Shown: positions 1 to 11,130 of the stretch, in pieces | Layout: every line of letters begins with the position of its first letter | How positions within the stretch are numbered: the first letter of the stretch is position 1 | Origin: Watersipora subatra | Lineage: Eukaryota > Bryozoa > Gymnolaemata > Cheilostomatida > Watersiporidae | Assembly: GCF_963576615.1 (NCBI RefSeq) | Contig: NC_088714.1 | Coordinates: 2,728,001-2,792,000, forward strand | Direction: 5' to 3' | DNA: 64,000 nucleotides | Made by a program: the position numbers and the translations under genes | The notes under the pieces: generated by a model | Databases searched by the model: none | What the model saw: only the letters and a program-made list of their open reading frames with translations | Told to the model about the DNA's origin: nothing

Positions 1-90
1 GTCCTGGTACTAGTCCTGGTACTAGTCCTGGTACTAGTCCTGGTACTAGTCCTGGTACTAGTCCTGGTACTAGTCCTGGTACTAGTCCTG
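1..90. repeat. 12-bp minisatellite at the window edge
   Basis: Seven and a half perfect copies of the 12-bp unit GTCCTGGTACTA, with no unit-to-unit differences. The array starts at base 1, so it continues outside the window. Each junction contains ACTAGT, which is self-complementary. The lack of divergence suggests recent expansion. Confidence 0.97.
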
Positions 91-720
91 CCAGAGAGAA
101 TATTGCATTAGAATAGGCTTACTACAACATATTCATATTTACTTACGTGAACATATAACTCTTGAAAGAAAGGACAGAAGCCAAATCGTCTCGCTCACAT
201 TTCCAAGCATAATCAAAATTCTATTAAAAATAGGCATTGCTTCAATTCCGTGACAGTTTCATACAAGTGCTTGTTTAGCAATAACCTTTGTCACCAGCAA
301 TAATATCCTTCATATTAGCGAGCATTAGCTTTAAACTAGCTCTGCTACGGTTCTGGCATTCCTGGGAGCCAGCATATCATTGTTTGGTCACCAAGCTTGT
401 ACCAAGATTATACCGAGCTTTCGGAAAATGGAAAAACTAGACCAAGAACTCACACAACATTCACTCCCATAAAGTATATCTCTACTCTGGTTTATTGGGC
501 AGATAGTATGCTTTTATTTCAACTATTGTTTGCGTCTAGTGAACCACACAACCAGCTCCTTCCATAGCGCTTCTTTGTATATTAGCCAATTCTGGTTTGG
601 TCAAATCATGATTTCCTTATATGACTACATCTCCATACATTTGAGTATCAAACATTAGCATTAAGTTATTTGGTACGGAGTTTTATTGGCTGCTTTCTCT
701 TACTTTTCTCCCAATAACAA
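91..720. other. no gene recognised
   Basis: AT-rich sequence with short ORFs only. I see no exon with convincing splice borders, no RNA gene and no repeat structure. Confidence 0.5.
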
Positions 721-754
721 ATGGGTGACTGGCATATGGTAGGAATATATATAT

Positions 755-945
755 TCCTACCATATGTCAGTCTATATATGATTATTATATATACTATATA
801 TAAATTTATATATATTATATATATATTTATATATATAATATATATACATATATTTATGTATATATATATTATATATACATTTATATGTAATATATATACA
901 TGTATTTAGGTATATATATTATATATATTTATTTATTTGTAGTAC
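755..945. repeat. (TA)n-rich microsatellite
   Basis: About 190 bases made almost entirely of T and A, with repeated TATATA and ATTTATATA blocks. The ORFs reading through it on both strands are low-complexity I/Y-rich translations and are not genes. Confidence 0.9.
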
Positions 946-1027
946 ATATATCTGATACCATGACAGGGTGTTCAACTTCTAATTCTAACATATGCCAGTC
1001 AATGTATTATGTTAATATCAATGTTAA

Positions 1028-1252
1028 TATTGCAATATCTTTCTTTTTATTTAATTTCTTGTGGCAGCACATGCAAAACATTTCTTTTATATCAATGATT
1101 ATACACTGCCCAATAAAAGTAGTATATACGGTACTTTTATATATACTTTTATTGAGCAGTCCATAATCATTTATACAAAAAAGCTTTACACACAATACTT
1201 CACACACGATGCCACAAAAAATTAAATAAAAAGAAAGATAATACAATATTGG
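1028..1252. mobile_element. foldback (palindromic) MITE-like element
   Basis: The left arm (about 1028-1118) reads CTTTCTTTTTATTTAATTTC and later ATACACTGCCCAATAAAAGT. The right arm (about 1148-1252) carries the reverse complement, including ACTTTTATTGAGCAGT and GAAATT-like AAATTAAATAAAAAGAAAG. The arms are imperfect (roughly 80% by eye) and are separated by about 30 bases. A single arm of the same family is present at 5815-5910. The structure is that of a foldback or MITE element. I could not define a target duplication, so the superfamily is unknown. Confidence 0.7.
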
Positions 1253-2013
1253 CATTGGCTATAATAGTATCTCAGTTAGACGTAGCCTTCAGACATTGAG
1301 TCAAAGCTCTTTATTATCTCTCATTGGATCAGAGTGTTTGTTAGAACCATAGTCTACCATCATCTACATAAAACAGTCGAAGAAAGGAGCTCAGGACACA
1401 TTTTGGCAAACATTAGCAAGAAACATGCTCATGGTATAAAGAGTCATGACATCACCAAAGAAGATTTGGTGATTCTTTCAAACTAATGACTATCATCTGC
1501 CAGAAGCACACTTACAATACGAACATACTAGCAGCAGTCATTTGGCAAACAATTGGACAGATGCCAAAAATGCTTACATAGTTTGTTTACTTCTGTTTTA
1601 TGAGCTATTAATTTCTGTAACAGCCAGTTTGGTGAGGGAATCTATCTCATTTTCTCCAAAACATCTTTTTGAGAAGATACAAATAGCTGAACTTGATATA
1701 TTGAGTGTTGGCATTAAATATGTTTGCAGGCACAAGGAGAAATGAAAATATCTCGGAGCTCAACTTCATTATATCCATTTCTCTCTCTCTTTCTATTAGA
1801 GAGCTTTCAAATAATGTAATAGAACAGTTGCCATAGATAGAGCTTATTTCTAAACATGAAACTTGCCTGCATTTACTCATTTTGCTATAAAAGAGGGCAA
1901 ACTGGCTATATACCACCATCAGCAGCCACTAGCATACATTCTACCTGCTTACAAAGAGATATTCTTAACAGACAACATAATGGTTGGCCACAATTGTCAC
2001 TTTTCATTAATTT

Positions 2014-2308
2014 GACAATGCTAACCGCTAAAAATACTAACTGCTAACAATATTAACTGCTAACAATGCTAACTGCTAACAATACTAACTGCTAACAATG
2101 CTAACTGCTAACAATACTAACTGCTAACAATGCTAACTGCTAACAATACTAACTGCTAACAATGCTAACTGCTAACAATACTAACTGCTAACAATGCTAA
2201 CTGCTAACAATACTAACTGCTAACAATGCTAACTGCTAACAATACTAACTGCTAACAATGCTAACTGCTAACAATGCTAACTGCTAACAATACTAACTGC
2301 TAACAACG
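2014..2308. repeat. 16-bp minisatellite, about 18 copies
   Basis: Tandem 16-bp units TAACTGCTAACAATRC that alternate between an AC and a GC ending (taacaatac / taacaatgc), a two-unit (32-bp) higher-order pattern. The first units at the left edge are more diverged. Confidence 0.95.
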
Positions 2309-2499
2309 GCAAACTATCTAAACAATATCTGAATATTCTTGCTAAATAAGTAGGATGTTGAATAGAAAAAAGAGACTGAATATTTAAAGTTCTTCCGATA
2401 TCCTGGTATGAAGTCATATAAAGAGTCTGCAACTTATAAATAGCTATTATAGGTTGGTTAAAAACATACATACACCTGATTTATATAACTTCTCAATAT

Positions 2500-2745
2500 A
2501 CTAACTCTGTTGACTAACTTTATAGACTAACTCTATGGACTAACTCTACGGGTTAACTCTGTAGACTACCTCTATGGACTCACTTTATAGACTAATTCAA
2601 TAGACTAACTCTGTATACTAACTTCGTAGACTAACTCTATGGAAAAACTCTATGGACTAATTCCATAGACTAATTCCAAAGACTAATGGCATAGACTAAC
2701 TCCATAGACTAATTTCATAGATTAATTCCATAGACTAACTCTAAA
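2500..2745. repeat. degenerate 18-bp tandem repeat
   Basis: Repeated blocks of the form tagactaactctatgg and ccatagactaattc with many substitutions. This is an old minisatellite. Confidence 0.75.
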
Positions 2746-2944
2746 GAAGTTGTAACAAATACATCCATACCTCTACTCAAAATTGCTTTACCGTACAACA
2801 GTGTTCCCAACATATAACATGTAATTATAAAGAAAATGGAAGAAATATGAATTGAGAACCAAAACCATATCAGATAAATTGGTATAAACTTTCTTTAGAT
2901 TTCTAATATCCCTCTCACCCTGAATTCCACTCGCAAGTCATTAA

Positions 2945-3225
2945 AGTAAACTAACAATAACGTTCATTTGTAATAGACTATCAGTTATAATGGTTGTAAC
3001 ATAGTCTTATATAGCTCACTTATTTTACTGTTGTGTTTAGTTACCCGCAATATTTATTTAGGAATTATCTCAAGTACTCAGGCTGTAGAACAAATTAAAC
3101 TATTTACAATGTATTCTTATGGAAATATTTAATCCAACATACAACTGTTTTATCATATGAACTAGGTCTTGAAGCGAATAAAATTAGTATATCAAGGTTT
3201 GACTGTACATTGTAACATACATATG
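2945..3225 (+). mobile_element. dispersed repeat, copy 1
   Basis: About 280 bases that match, in inverted orientation, the segment 6315-6570. Shared blocks include TTTACAATGTATTCTT, AAATATTTAAT.CAACATACAAC and the end GGTTTGACTGTAC. The terminal block resembles the CAGTCAAACCTC ends common to Tc1/pogo-type MITEs, but I could not define both termini. Confidence 0.65.
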
Positions 3226-6200
3226 CAGTGCTCAATCAATTTTATTCTATATTCTCTATTTGCATGAAATAAAAATTACTTAAAAGAAAAAATCATCTTC
3301 CGTGATTCAGCAATTAGCAACTTGTTAGTAATGACACTTCCTACAGAGCTGACACACAGCTCTCAGGCCAATGCCGGCGAAAAAGTGTCATTTACGGTAG
3401 CTAAGTTTAGCGACAAACATATTGCCTGTTACCCGCTGCATACTTTTTACTACCCGCTGCATAATGTTTGGTACCTGCTGCATACTGTTTGCTGCCGCCT
3501 TTTGAATATTGAGACAGTGTCACACCTTGTCATAAAACTCACAATCACAAACTTGACATAAAACTCTGTTGACTTACCTTGCCAGAGCAAAGTTGAGGAA
3601 ACTAGAGAGGAGTTTATGGGTATATGAGAACTTGTCAAGAGGACTTGGTTGCAGCCAAATAAAAACCCAATCAATATGATAAACTGACCGACTGCGGACC
3701 CGCTTACTCTATATTGCTTGTGACAGCCACTTTACAGACCAAACTTATAACAATAGTCATATCTGCTGCCGCTACATCCAAACTAATTATTATACAATAT
3801 GTGAGGATTCGTTAATCATAGGAACAGTACGCCTGCAGACATTTTATAATTTATGGAATTAGCACAGTTCGCGTGATTACGAAAGTAAATGAATGTGGTT
3901 TAAGCTGCTGATATTATGCAATGAAAATAATAAGACATGCCTTGTGGAAATACGAGACATAGAAAGTGTAGATGATATACGTTTAAGCTATAAGGATATG
4001 CAGGACTAGCAAATAGTAGAGAATTGTATAGCATTGCACAGTATAGAGGTCTAGACTCATATATGACATGGTCTGCAGGTACTTGAACTGCGTGTGACAT
4101 GTTGAACAGTTGCGAGATCTGTATTAGGTACAAAACTAAAAGAGCACGTTTTACGAAATTAAACTTTAAAAAAAACTATTAATAAGCCAAAATGATATAT
4201 TATATTTTACAACTCTCATCTTATATTATATGAAGACGCAAAAACAATTCTTCCATGTTAGCTAAAAGTCAGCACTGCAAATATCAAGACCAAGCTTGAA
4301 CAAGATGAACGATAGTGTCAAAGGTATGAATGTTATTATTAATTTACCACTTTGAAACCGATGTTTTTTAAAAACATGGTGATAAAAAGTTTACCTGTTG
4401 GTCTGTGACACTTGGTTGCTGTCAGATGTCTGGTTGATAGAGCAATGCAGAAATAGATAAGAAGGTCATGGAGACTTTTACAGACCAATTAGACAAGGAA
4501 CTCTTGTCGGACTACAACTAACACTCTGCAGCTTGAGGAAAATGTCAGACAGGAGCTACCGGTCTTTCATAGCTTTTACATTTCAATTAAGCTTAAATTT
4601 CATGTAGTGAATCCATTTTAGATAAGCAATATTTTAACAGTTGAAGCTACATGCATGAGCTGTGTACACATTAGTATAATTGCTTCATGAATAAACAAAA
4701 ACCATGTCTGCATGATTAGCTCAAAGCTATGGTTAAGTATTAGTAGTAATTCATATTTGAGGATCATTTTTATCAGGTATGCGTATTCCGTGGCAAGGCT
4801 TTCATTTCTGACCCTTTTATATAGGCTACATAATCTTAGTTCCGTCTGTGGGCTGTTCTACGTATGATATATTCATACTAAATACTAAAACTCTGAAATA
4901 ATCCTATTGACTGTGTAACTCTCTGCATGATATTGTCGGTCTCTACCAGATATCCATGTAATTAGTACTACTGTTACTGATTATATTAAAATGAAAGCTC
5001 TAATATATTGTGCCTGTTATGTGAAACATTAGAAGTCTGTAACGGGAACAACTCAGAGTTTTACTGATAGTTATAGCGAGTGAAAGGAGAAGAACTGATA
5101 GCCAGTCTTAAAAGGCATATGATTTGTGGTCGGGTCCTAACCGTGAAATGTCGATAACTATGCAGTCACTCTGAGTTCAACAGCTTGTATACAGTGTCAC
5201 ACCTCATTTGTTTTAGCTCAACTTGTTATGTATCATTTACAGCTGTTCTTCACAACATTTCTTTCATGATTACAACTTTCTAGGTTGTTTGCTGACCTCG
5301 TTTATTTCAACCCTAAAATTATTTTGGGGTTGAAAGTCCTAAATAGGAGAAGACTCTAAATCTGTAGCATAACGTCTCTAATCTGTTGGTTTACTTTTTT
5401 TCGCAAATACACCAACAAATGTATTTTATTTGAGAATGCAGCAGATGAAGGTGTAGCATATAAAAAGCATATATAAAGGTGTTACTGGCCTCCAAAAGTG
5501 TTATATTCCTCATATTTTGGTTTCATATATCAAGTCATTTTCTTGATGAACTATCATGCCAAACGGGTACAAGATACAATAGGACTGACAAGTCTGTCTT
5601 ATTTAAACTCACTTGCAGTTTTCACATTTCTCAAATACGAGTTGTATATACATGTACATGTGTTTAACTTTTGGTATTTTGAACACAGTTAAGATGGAGA
5701 TGTGTCTGAACTGAACTTCTCCTTCTGGTTAGTGTCTTACTGACTAACAATCCCCAATGCTGTCAAGTACCTCATTGCTTAGTATTATTATAGTGTGTTA
5801 TATGTACATATATGTATTCTTTTATTGGGCAGTCCATAATCATTTTATAAAAAATGTTTTACATGTTGTGACACAAAAATATAAAAAGAAAGGTATTGCA
5901 AAATGGTGTCATGAACAAAAAACAAAAATTTATACAAAGAAGGCGTGAAACTGCTTGAGCTCATATATGCATCTGATCACTTTTGACCAAAGATGAAAAG
6001 AGTTAGAAATACGATTGTTGAGTACATCTTTAGGTAAGTACAAAATAAATCATATTCATAGTGGTTTGTCTTAAAGAGCCTTTATACTATACAAGTACTT
6101 ACTAGTATGTGTAAAAATATCCTGATATACTCAATTAGAACAAGAAAGAGCTATATAGAAGTCAAAATATAATTTAGTTGGACCAAGTTTAATCAGGGTT

Positions 6201-6314
6201 CCTTTAAAAAGAATTTGTCAAGAAGGAAGAAACTCAGGCTGAAGTAATTTAATTTTTTTTATAATTAAGTGAATTTAGAGTATAAATGATTACACACTGC
6301 ATATGTATGTTATA
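3226..6314. other. no gene recognised; small repeats
   Basis: Holds a short tandem run near 3425-3495 (units like tacccgctgcatac) and a single arm of the foldback family at about 5815-5910. No exon with recognisable protein similarity was found on either strand. Confidence 0.5.
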
Positions 6315-6570
6315 GTGTACAGTCAAACCTCAAAACACGAAGATTATTTGCTTTAAGATCTACTTTGTATATTAAAACTGTTGTATGTTAGATTAAATAT
6401 TTCTAAAAGAATACATTGTAAATTGTTTAATTTGTTTTACGGCTGGGTGATTTATGATAACTTCTCAATAAATACTGCTGTAACTAAATACAACAGTCAG
6501 TGGATTATATAAAACTATGTTAAAACTATTATAACTGATAATCTATTACAAAAGTATGTTATTGTTGCCT
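6315..6570 (-). mobile_element. dispersed repeat, copy 2 (inverted)
   Basis: Inverted partner of 2945-3225. It starts with TACAGTCAAACCTC, so one end is flanked by TA as expected for a Tc1/mariner or pogo-like MITE. The coding potential is nil. Confidence 0.65.
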
Positions 6571-7102
6571 GACTTTGAATATGTCTTAATGAAAGTCTAG
6601 GATGAAAGATTTATAAAAAAACGAGAGGAAATTTACACCAACTTAGCTGATATTTTGTTTTGTACTAAATCATTTTTTTTTCATTTATCATCAACTGTTT
6701 TAAGCCTTTTCACTTTTTTATAAGAGAGTAAGTTTAGCAACTTATTGTTTGATTCATGGAATAGAGAGAGAACCAAGTGCTTCAGACTAGATCCAATTAT
6801 TGCCCAATCGATTGAAAATCTTATTTTACAAAATAAAATACAAGAAACTAAAATACAGTGACCTTCCAAAAAGATATTCCAAAAAGGCTGACAAGAAGAG
6901 AGACATGCTTCTATTCCTTGAAATACGATGAAAGTACACGCGACATTTGCGCAAAACCACAGAGCTTGGCTGTCATCACTTATTAGCCACAAATATTTCT
7001 ATAGATATTATCCGCTGCCTCAAGCTGCTGGCGCGTGAACCAGTTAGACTTACACAACTTTTACTACCTGTTGACTGATTTTGGCTACAATAGTTGCAAC
7101 AC

Positions 7103-7212
7103 CTGCTTTCAGTTGCCAAAACTTGGTGCCAGTCGCTACTGGCAGTAAGACGTAGTTGATTGATATGTGTCAAACACTCAGACTTCAGATGCCGTTGCAG
7201 GGTCTCAAGGGC
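7103..7212 (-). CDS. exon-like segment, unidentified
   Basis: On the minus strand an acceptor (TATTTCAG) precedes 36 open codons plus 2 bases, beginning ALETLQRHLKSECLTHINQL, and a GT donor follows (GTGTTG). The translation looks like an amphipathic helix and has codon use unlike the surrounding noise. I do not recognise the protein and found no neighbouring exon, so this may be an isolated real exon, a pseudogene piece or chance. Confidence 0.25.
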
Positions 7213-10200
7213 CTGAAATAGATATAAGATGAAGGGAAGGTTTCATCGGTATATTTTTAAGAGTTTTTCATATAAGTAGTGTGAACTGTCAAAGACTGGT
7301 TAGATTAGACAGAAGGTCTTGATAGTAAGTATTTTTATCATTCTAACAGCGATAACTTCAAAATATGCGTTTTATTACATCTTCAAAAAACTGGCATCAT
7401 TGCTGAATTAATTGTTACAAGTCGCTCAAGCTCTCCTTATGGTTTCAGATTGAAGTGGTGGCTAACAACCTCCAAATGACTAGACAATTAGAAACAAGTT
7501 AAAAGTATTTCAAGTAAGATTTAGCATAGAAATAACATCAAGTAGAAACCCACCTAAAACTTTGCCCATCAAAAAATAGATGAATGTTGTCATAAGTATC
7601 AATATGCTTGTGAGAATACAACTCCAAACTATGTCAGACTCGAACTGATGTGACGACTTACATCATTGCGCTAATTTTTTGTCAGAACTTAAAATTCATG
7701 ATATTATTATGCTATTTTGGTTTTCGATATCAAATTTAATATATAATAAATAATAAATAAGCAAATATTTTGCTGTATTATTTATGGTATACACATTCAT
7801 TATAATCTAGCTCTAATATACCTCACTAATAATTTATTTTTGTTGCATAAAAGAGCATTTGACCAATCGCAAATAAACATATTCCAGCATATCTTATTCC
7901 AAATGATCTTTCCAAATCTTTGCATCTTTTTACTCTGCCTTTGCTAAATGTTTATTTTAGGTCGAGTTTAGTTTTCAAGGTCGTTTATAGTTTGTGTTTT
8001 CACTTTTCACATGATAGTTACAGGTTCTCAACTCATTTCAACTTACGTTGTATGAATGAATTACATACAACCTCTAACAATTATTTTGACAATATCATTG
8101 TGAGCTCGCTTAATAATCATTCTACTACCTAATATTCGTTCTCTCAACAGAGAAAGGTATTTTAAATACTACATGCATTTGTCTAACCTTTTATGTCACT
8201 TCACTGACTAGCTGTTGTCCAGCTATGATACAGCTGTCAGGGTGATCAAAAACTTCAGGTTGTCACTGTTGTTCCTAGCTGATGAATATTATAATATCCT
8301 GCGTCATACTTAATGAATATTGATGTTCATATTTGATGTGGGACTCTTCTCGTATAAACTATGCATATGAGCTGGGGTACAGTTGAATCTCTTTTTAGAA
8401 AAAGTTCTTCTTAGATATGGACCAATCATGGAAATGTGAAAAATACTATACTTTTTCTTATTTTGCGAAGATAATATTGGATATGAATAAAAAAAAATTT
8501 TGACCAGTTACTGAAGAAATGGGGAATACTCTCTGACATGTGATGAGCATCCTAGTGGTACTCGGACTGGCTAGCACAAATTTGCTTGCATTCCCATGAG
8601 CCTGCCATGTTCAATGGCATTTCAACGAGTAAGTAACCACAACTCCAACATTGCATACACTTTCAACAGAGCAAATTTCTAAGTACCGAATTATCAAATT
8701 TTGAGCACAGCATTTAAGACTCTTATATGTGATCCTCAAAACTTTGGCTAAGCAAAAATGTTTACTAAAACTTTATAGAAAGCTGGTAAAGAATGCACTG
8801 GCTCAAATACGATTCATCGAGAAAGTGTCTAGTCTCTAGGGGCATAGTACGGCAATTTAAGTTGTGGTATTGGATCAAAGTTGTTAGAGTTGTCCCATCT
8901 TTTCAGCTACACATTATTAAGTACAAGATATCGTACAATATATACAGTTAACCCATTACCACAATTCTGTGATGAAAAGAATTTAATAAACTTTATTTGT
9001 TCTGCAAATGCGGTGCTTTTAAAAAGTTGGACCTTTAAGACCAACTTTGAATATTCGAACATTGGAAGCTCTGTAATCTTCAATAACTACTATTCTTATT
9101 AGCATCTTTCAAAAGAATGAATGAGTACTCCTCATTGCTGCTTGAATAGTTTAAATGCGATTATCAGCTGAAAATATATTAAATAAAACACATTCTAGAA
9201 CAAAGCTAATACCGACACAGCTGCTCTAGTAAAAGTGATTTACTATATTTATTTTGTCTAGCTATAATTTATATTTAGTGAAAGTTTAAGCGAGTTTTGG
9301 CCATTAATCCGCTACAACATGCCAACTTTAACTTCCCGAACAGTAAGAATAATTACTGTTTACCACCTTGCAATATCATTACAGTAGCACATTGGAAATT
9401 TGATGATTTTTTTCATAACCAATTATCACATTCAACACTAGTTACTGCCTCATATGTGGAGCGAGTACTGCACAAAACAGTGACTTGTTACTAATCTAAC
9501 TACAAATTCCTATCCAATGACAGTTCCTGCTCCATACTAGTAAGACTCCAACCCTGTATGGTTAGACAACTCCACTTGCTATTGTAATCTTCAGTAGACA
9601 TCCGTTCTATGTAGCGGTAGTAACAGCAGACTTTTTATTGTTCACAAGTTGAACACTAATCGATGATTACACAGATTTCAATTTCGGAAACTTTTGGAAA
9701 AAGTAGCTGATTGCAAAATTATTTTGTGACAGATCAATTAATTGTTGGCTACACCTTGTTTGACTAAGGTGTTTTAATGTCATGCAGTGATTCCAATGAT
9801 ATTCGTGGAACCTTTTAGAGACTCCACCCTTCTGTCAAAACTACATGTACACAAGAAATTATACGACGTAAACCCAGTTTGTAACATATTCATTACGAAA
9901 TGAAGCTGTCTAGAAAGCTGGGCTAATCATCAGATTGTTCATTTGAATATATCAGCGATTGAAAGCAGCATTTTATTTTGACCTTTTCCCTACTTAATGT
10001 AGGTAGTAGAATATATTCTACTATAACTATGATCCTCGATCCACCATCAATTTGCATACAGCTCCTTTTAACCTTCTACATACATGTAGCGTGGTTTCAT
10101 TTCTGTAGGACACACTTGGTGGGGCCATGTCTCTGAAGATATAGCAATTGAATCAGATGGAGCTGGGCGTATCATACCAATCCTCCCGTCTCTCTAAATT

Positions 10201-11040
10201 GCTGAAACTTGGGTAGATGACGTCAGGGGCTTGAAAAAGTGTTGTTTTGTAAGCCTTGACTACCTCAAGGATACTGCATTTTCACACCACTTCATGCTCG
10301 GGTGAGAGATGTAGCAATATCATCTGGTGGCACATTCACTCTTTTTTATTTCAATGTTTAAGCTGATTTGGGTGACTGTTCATGCAGCTGTCTTAACTGT
10401 ACATACAAGTAGATCCATTAAATGCTACATAGTAAATATATGTTATAGTCCTAAACGAACTACAATAACATCAGCAACTGCACATTAGTAGAGCAAGGAC
10501 TGTTTATCTTTATATAGCCATCATTAGAATAGAGTTTATCTGAGGTAATATCCTATAATCATTTGGTTTGATCCTTCGATGAACAGAGCTTCAGCCAACC
10601 ATCTCTCCAAGACAATTATAGTGTTTAACATATAAGATAAAGTGTGATAAAATCCAAATCACTTGCCCAAAACAGCTGTATAACAGCATATGACTATTAC
10701 ATGTATTTGTGAGTCCCAGGTGTATATCCAAGCATTAGCACACGTTGTAGCAGTGAAAGACTAATGTATTCTGTACCATGATTGGTCAAAAAGAGAGACT
10801 GGTTGGTAAGTGGAGTCATCAATAATTGATTTTATATAAATAAAGCAGTTAAAAAATCCTAAAACGTTTCTCTTAAAATGCAAAAACTAAATCCACAGCA
10901 ATCTAAAAGTAAACAAATTAATTTTGTGCGAAAAGAATATTAATGCTGTATTCATAAGTTCGCCAAGGAAAGACAGCGCATTATCGCTGACATATTTCGA
11001 CAAGCTGCCACCAAACTTCTTACAAGACTGTCTGATAAGT
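7213..11040. other. no gene recognised downstream of POLE2
   Basis: AT-rich, with only short scattered ORFs. There is a weakly tRNA-like stretch near 8540-8620 but no convincing promoter boxes. It is probably intergenic plus decayed repeats. Confidence 0.5.
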
Positions 11041-11130
11041 TTAGATATTATCAGATATCTGACTGTCTTCTACTTCATTACTGGACGGGTAATAAACCTT
11101 GAAACTGAACTTGGATGCTGGAAATGAACC
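11041..11130 (-). CDS. POLE2: POLE2 last exon with stop codon
   Basis: 90 bases, acceptor GGTTACAG, ending with TAA at 11043-11041. It encodes [20 protein letters not shown] and EDSQISDNI; the human end is [23 protein letters not shown]. The C-terminus is complete. Confidence 0.96.
   Translation of the reverse strand, partial: GSFPASKFSFKVYYPSSNEVEDSQISDNI

Noticed and set aside
1-90. Telomere-like array
   Set aside because: The 12-bp unit GTCCTGGTACTA bears no resemblance to TTAGGG-type telomere units; it is a plain minisatellite.
755-945. I/Y-rich ORFs as membrane peptides
   Set aside because: They are translations of a TA microsatellite.
8540-8640. tRNA-like sequence
   Set aside because: Box B is not recognisable and no cloverleaf can be drawn; left unannotated as a weak SINE-like possibility.
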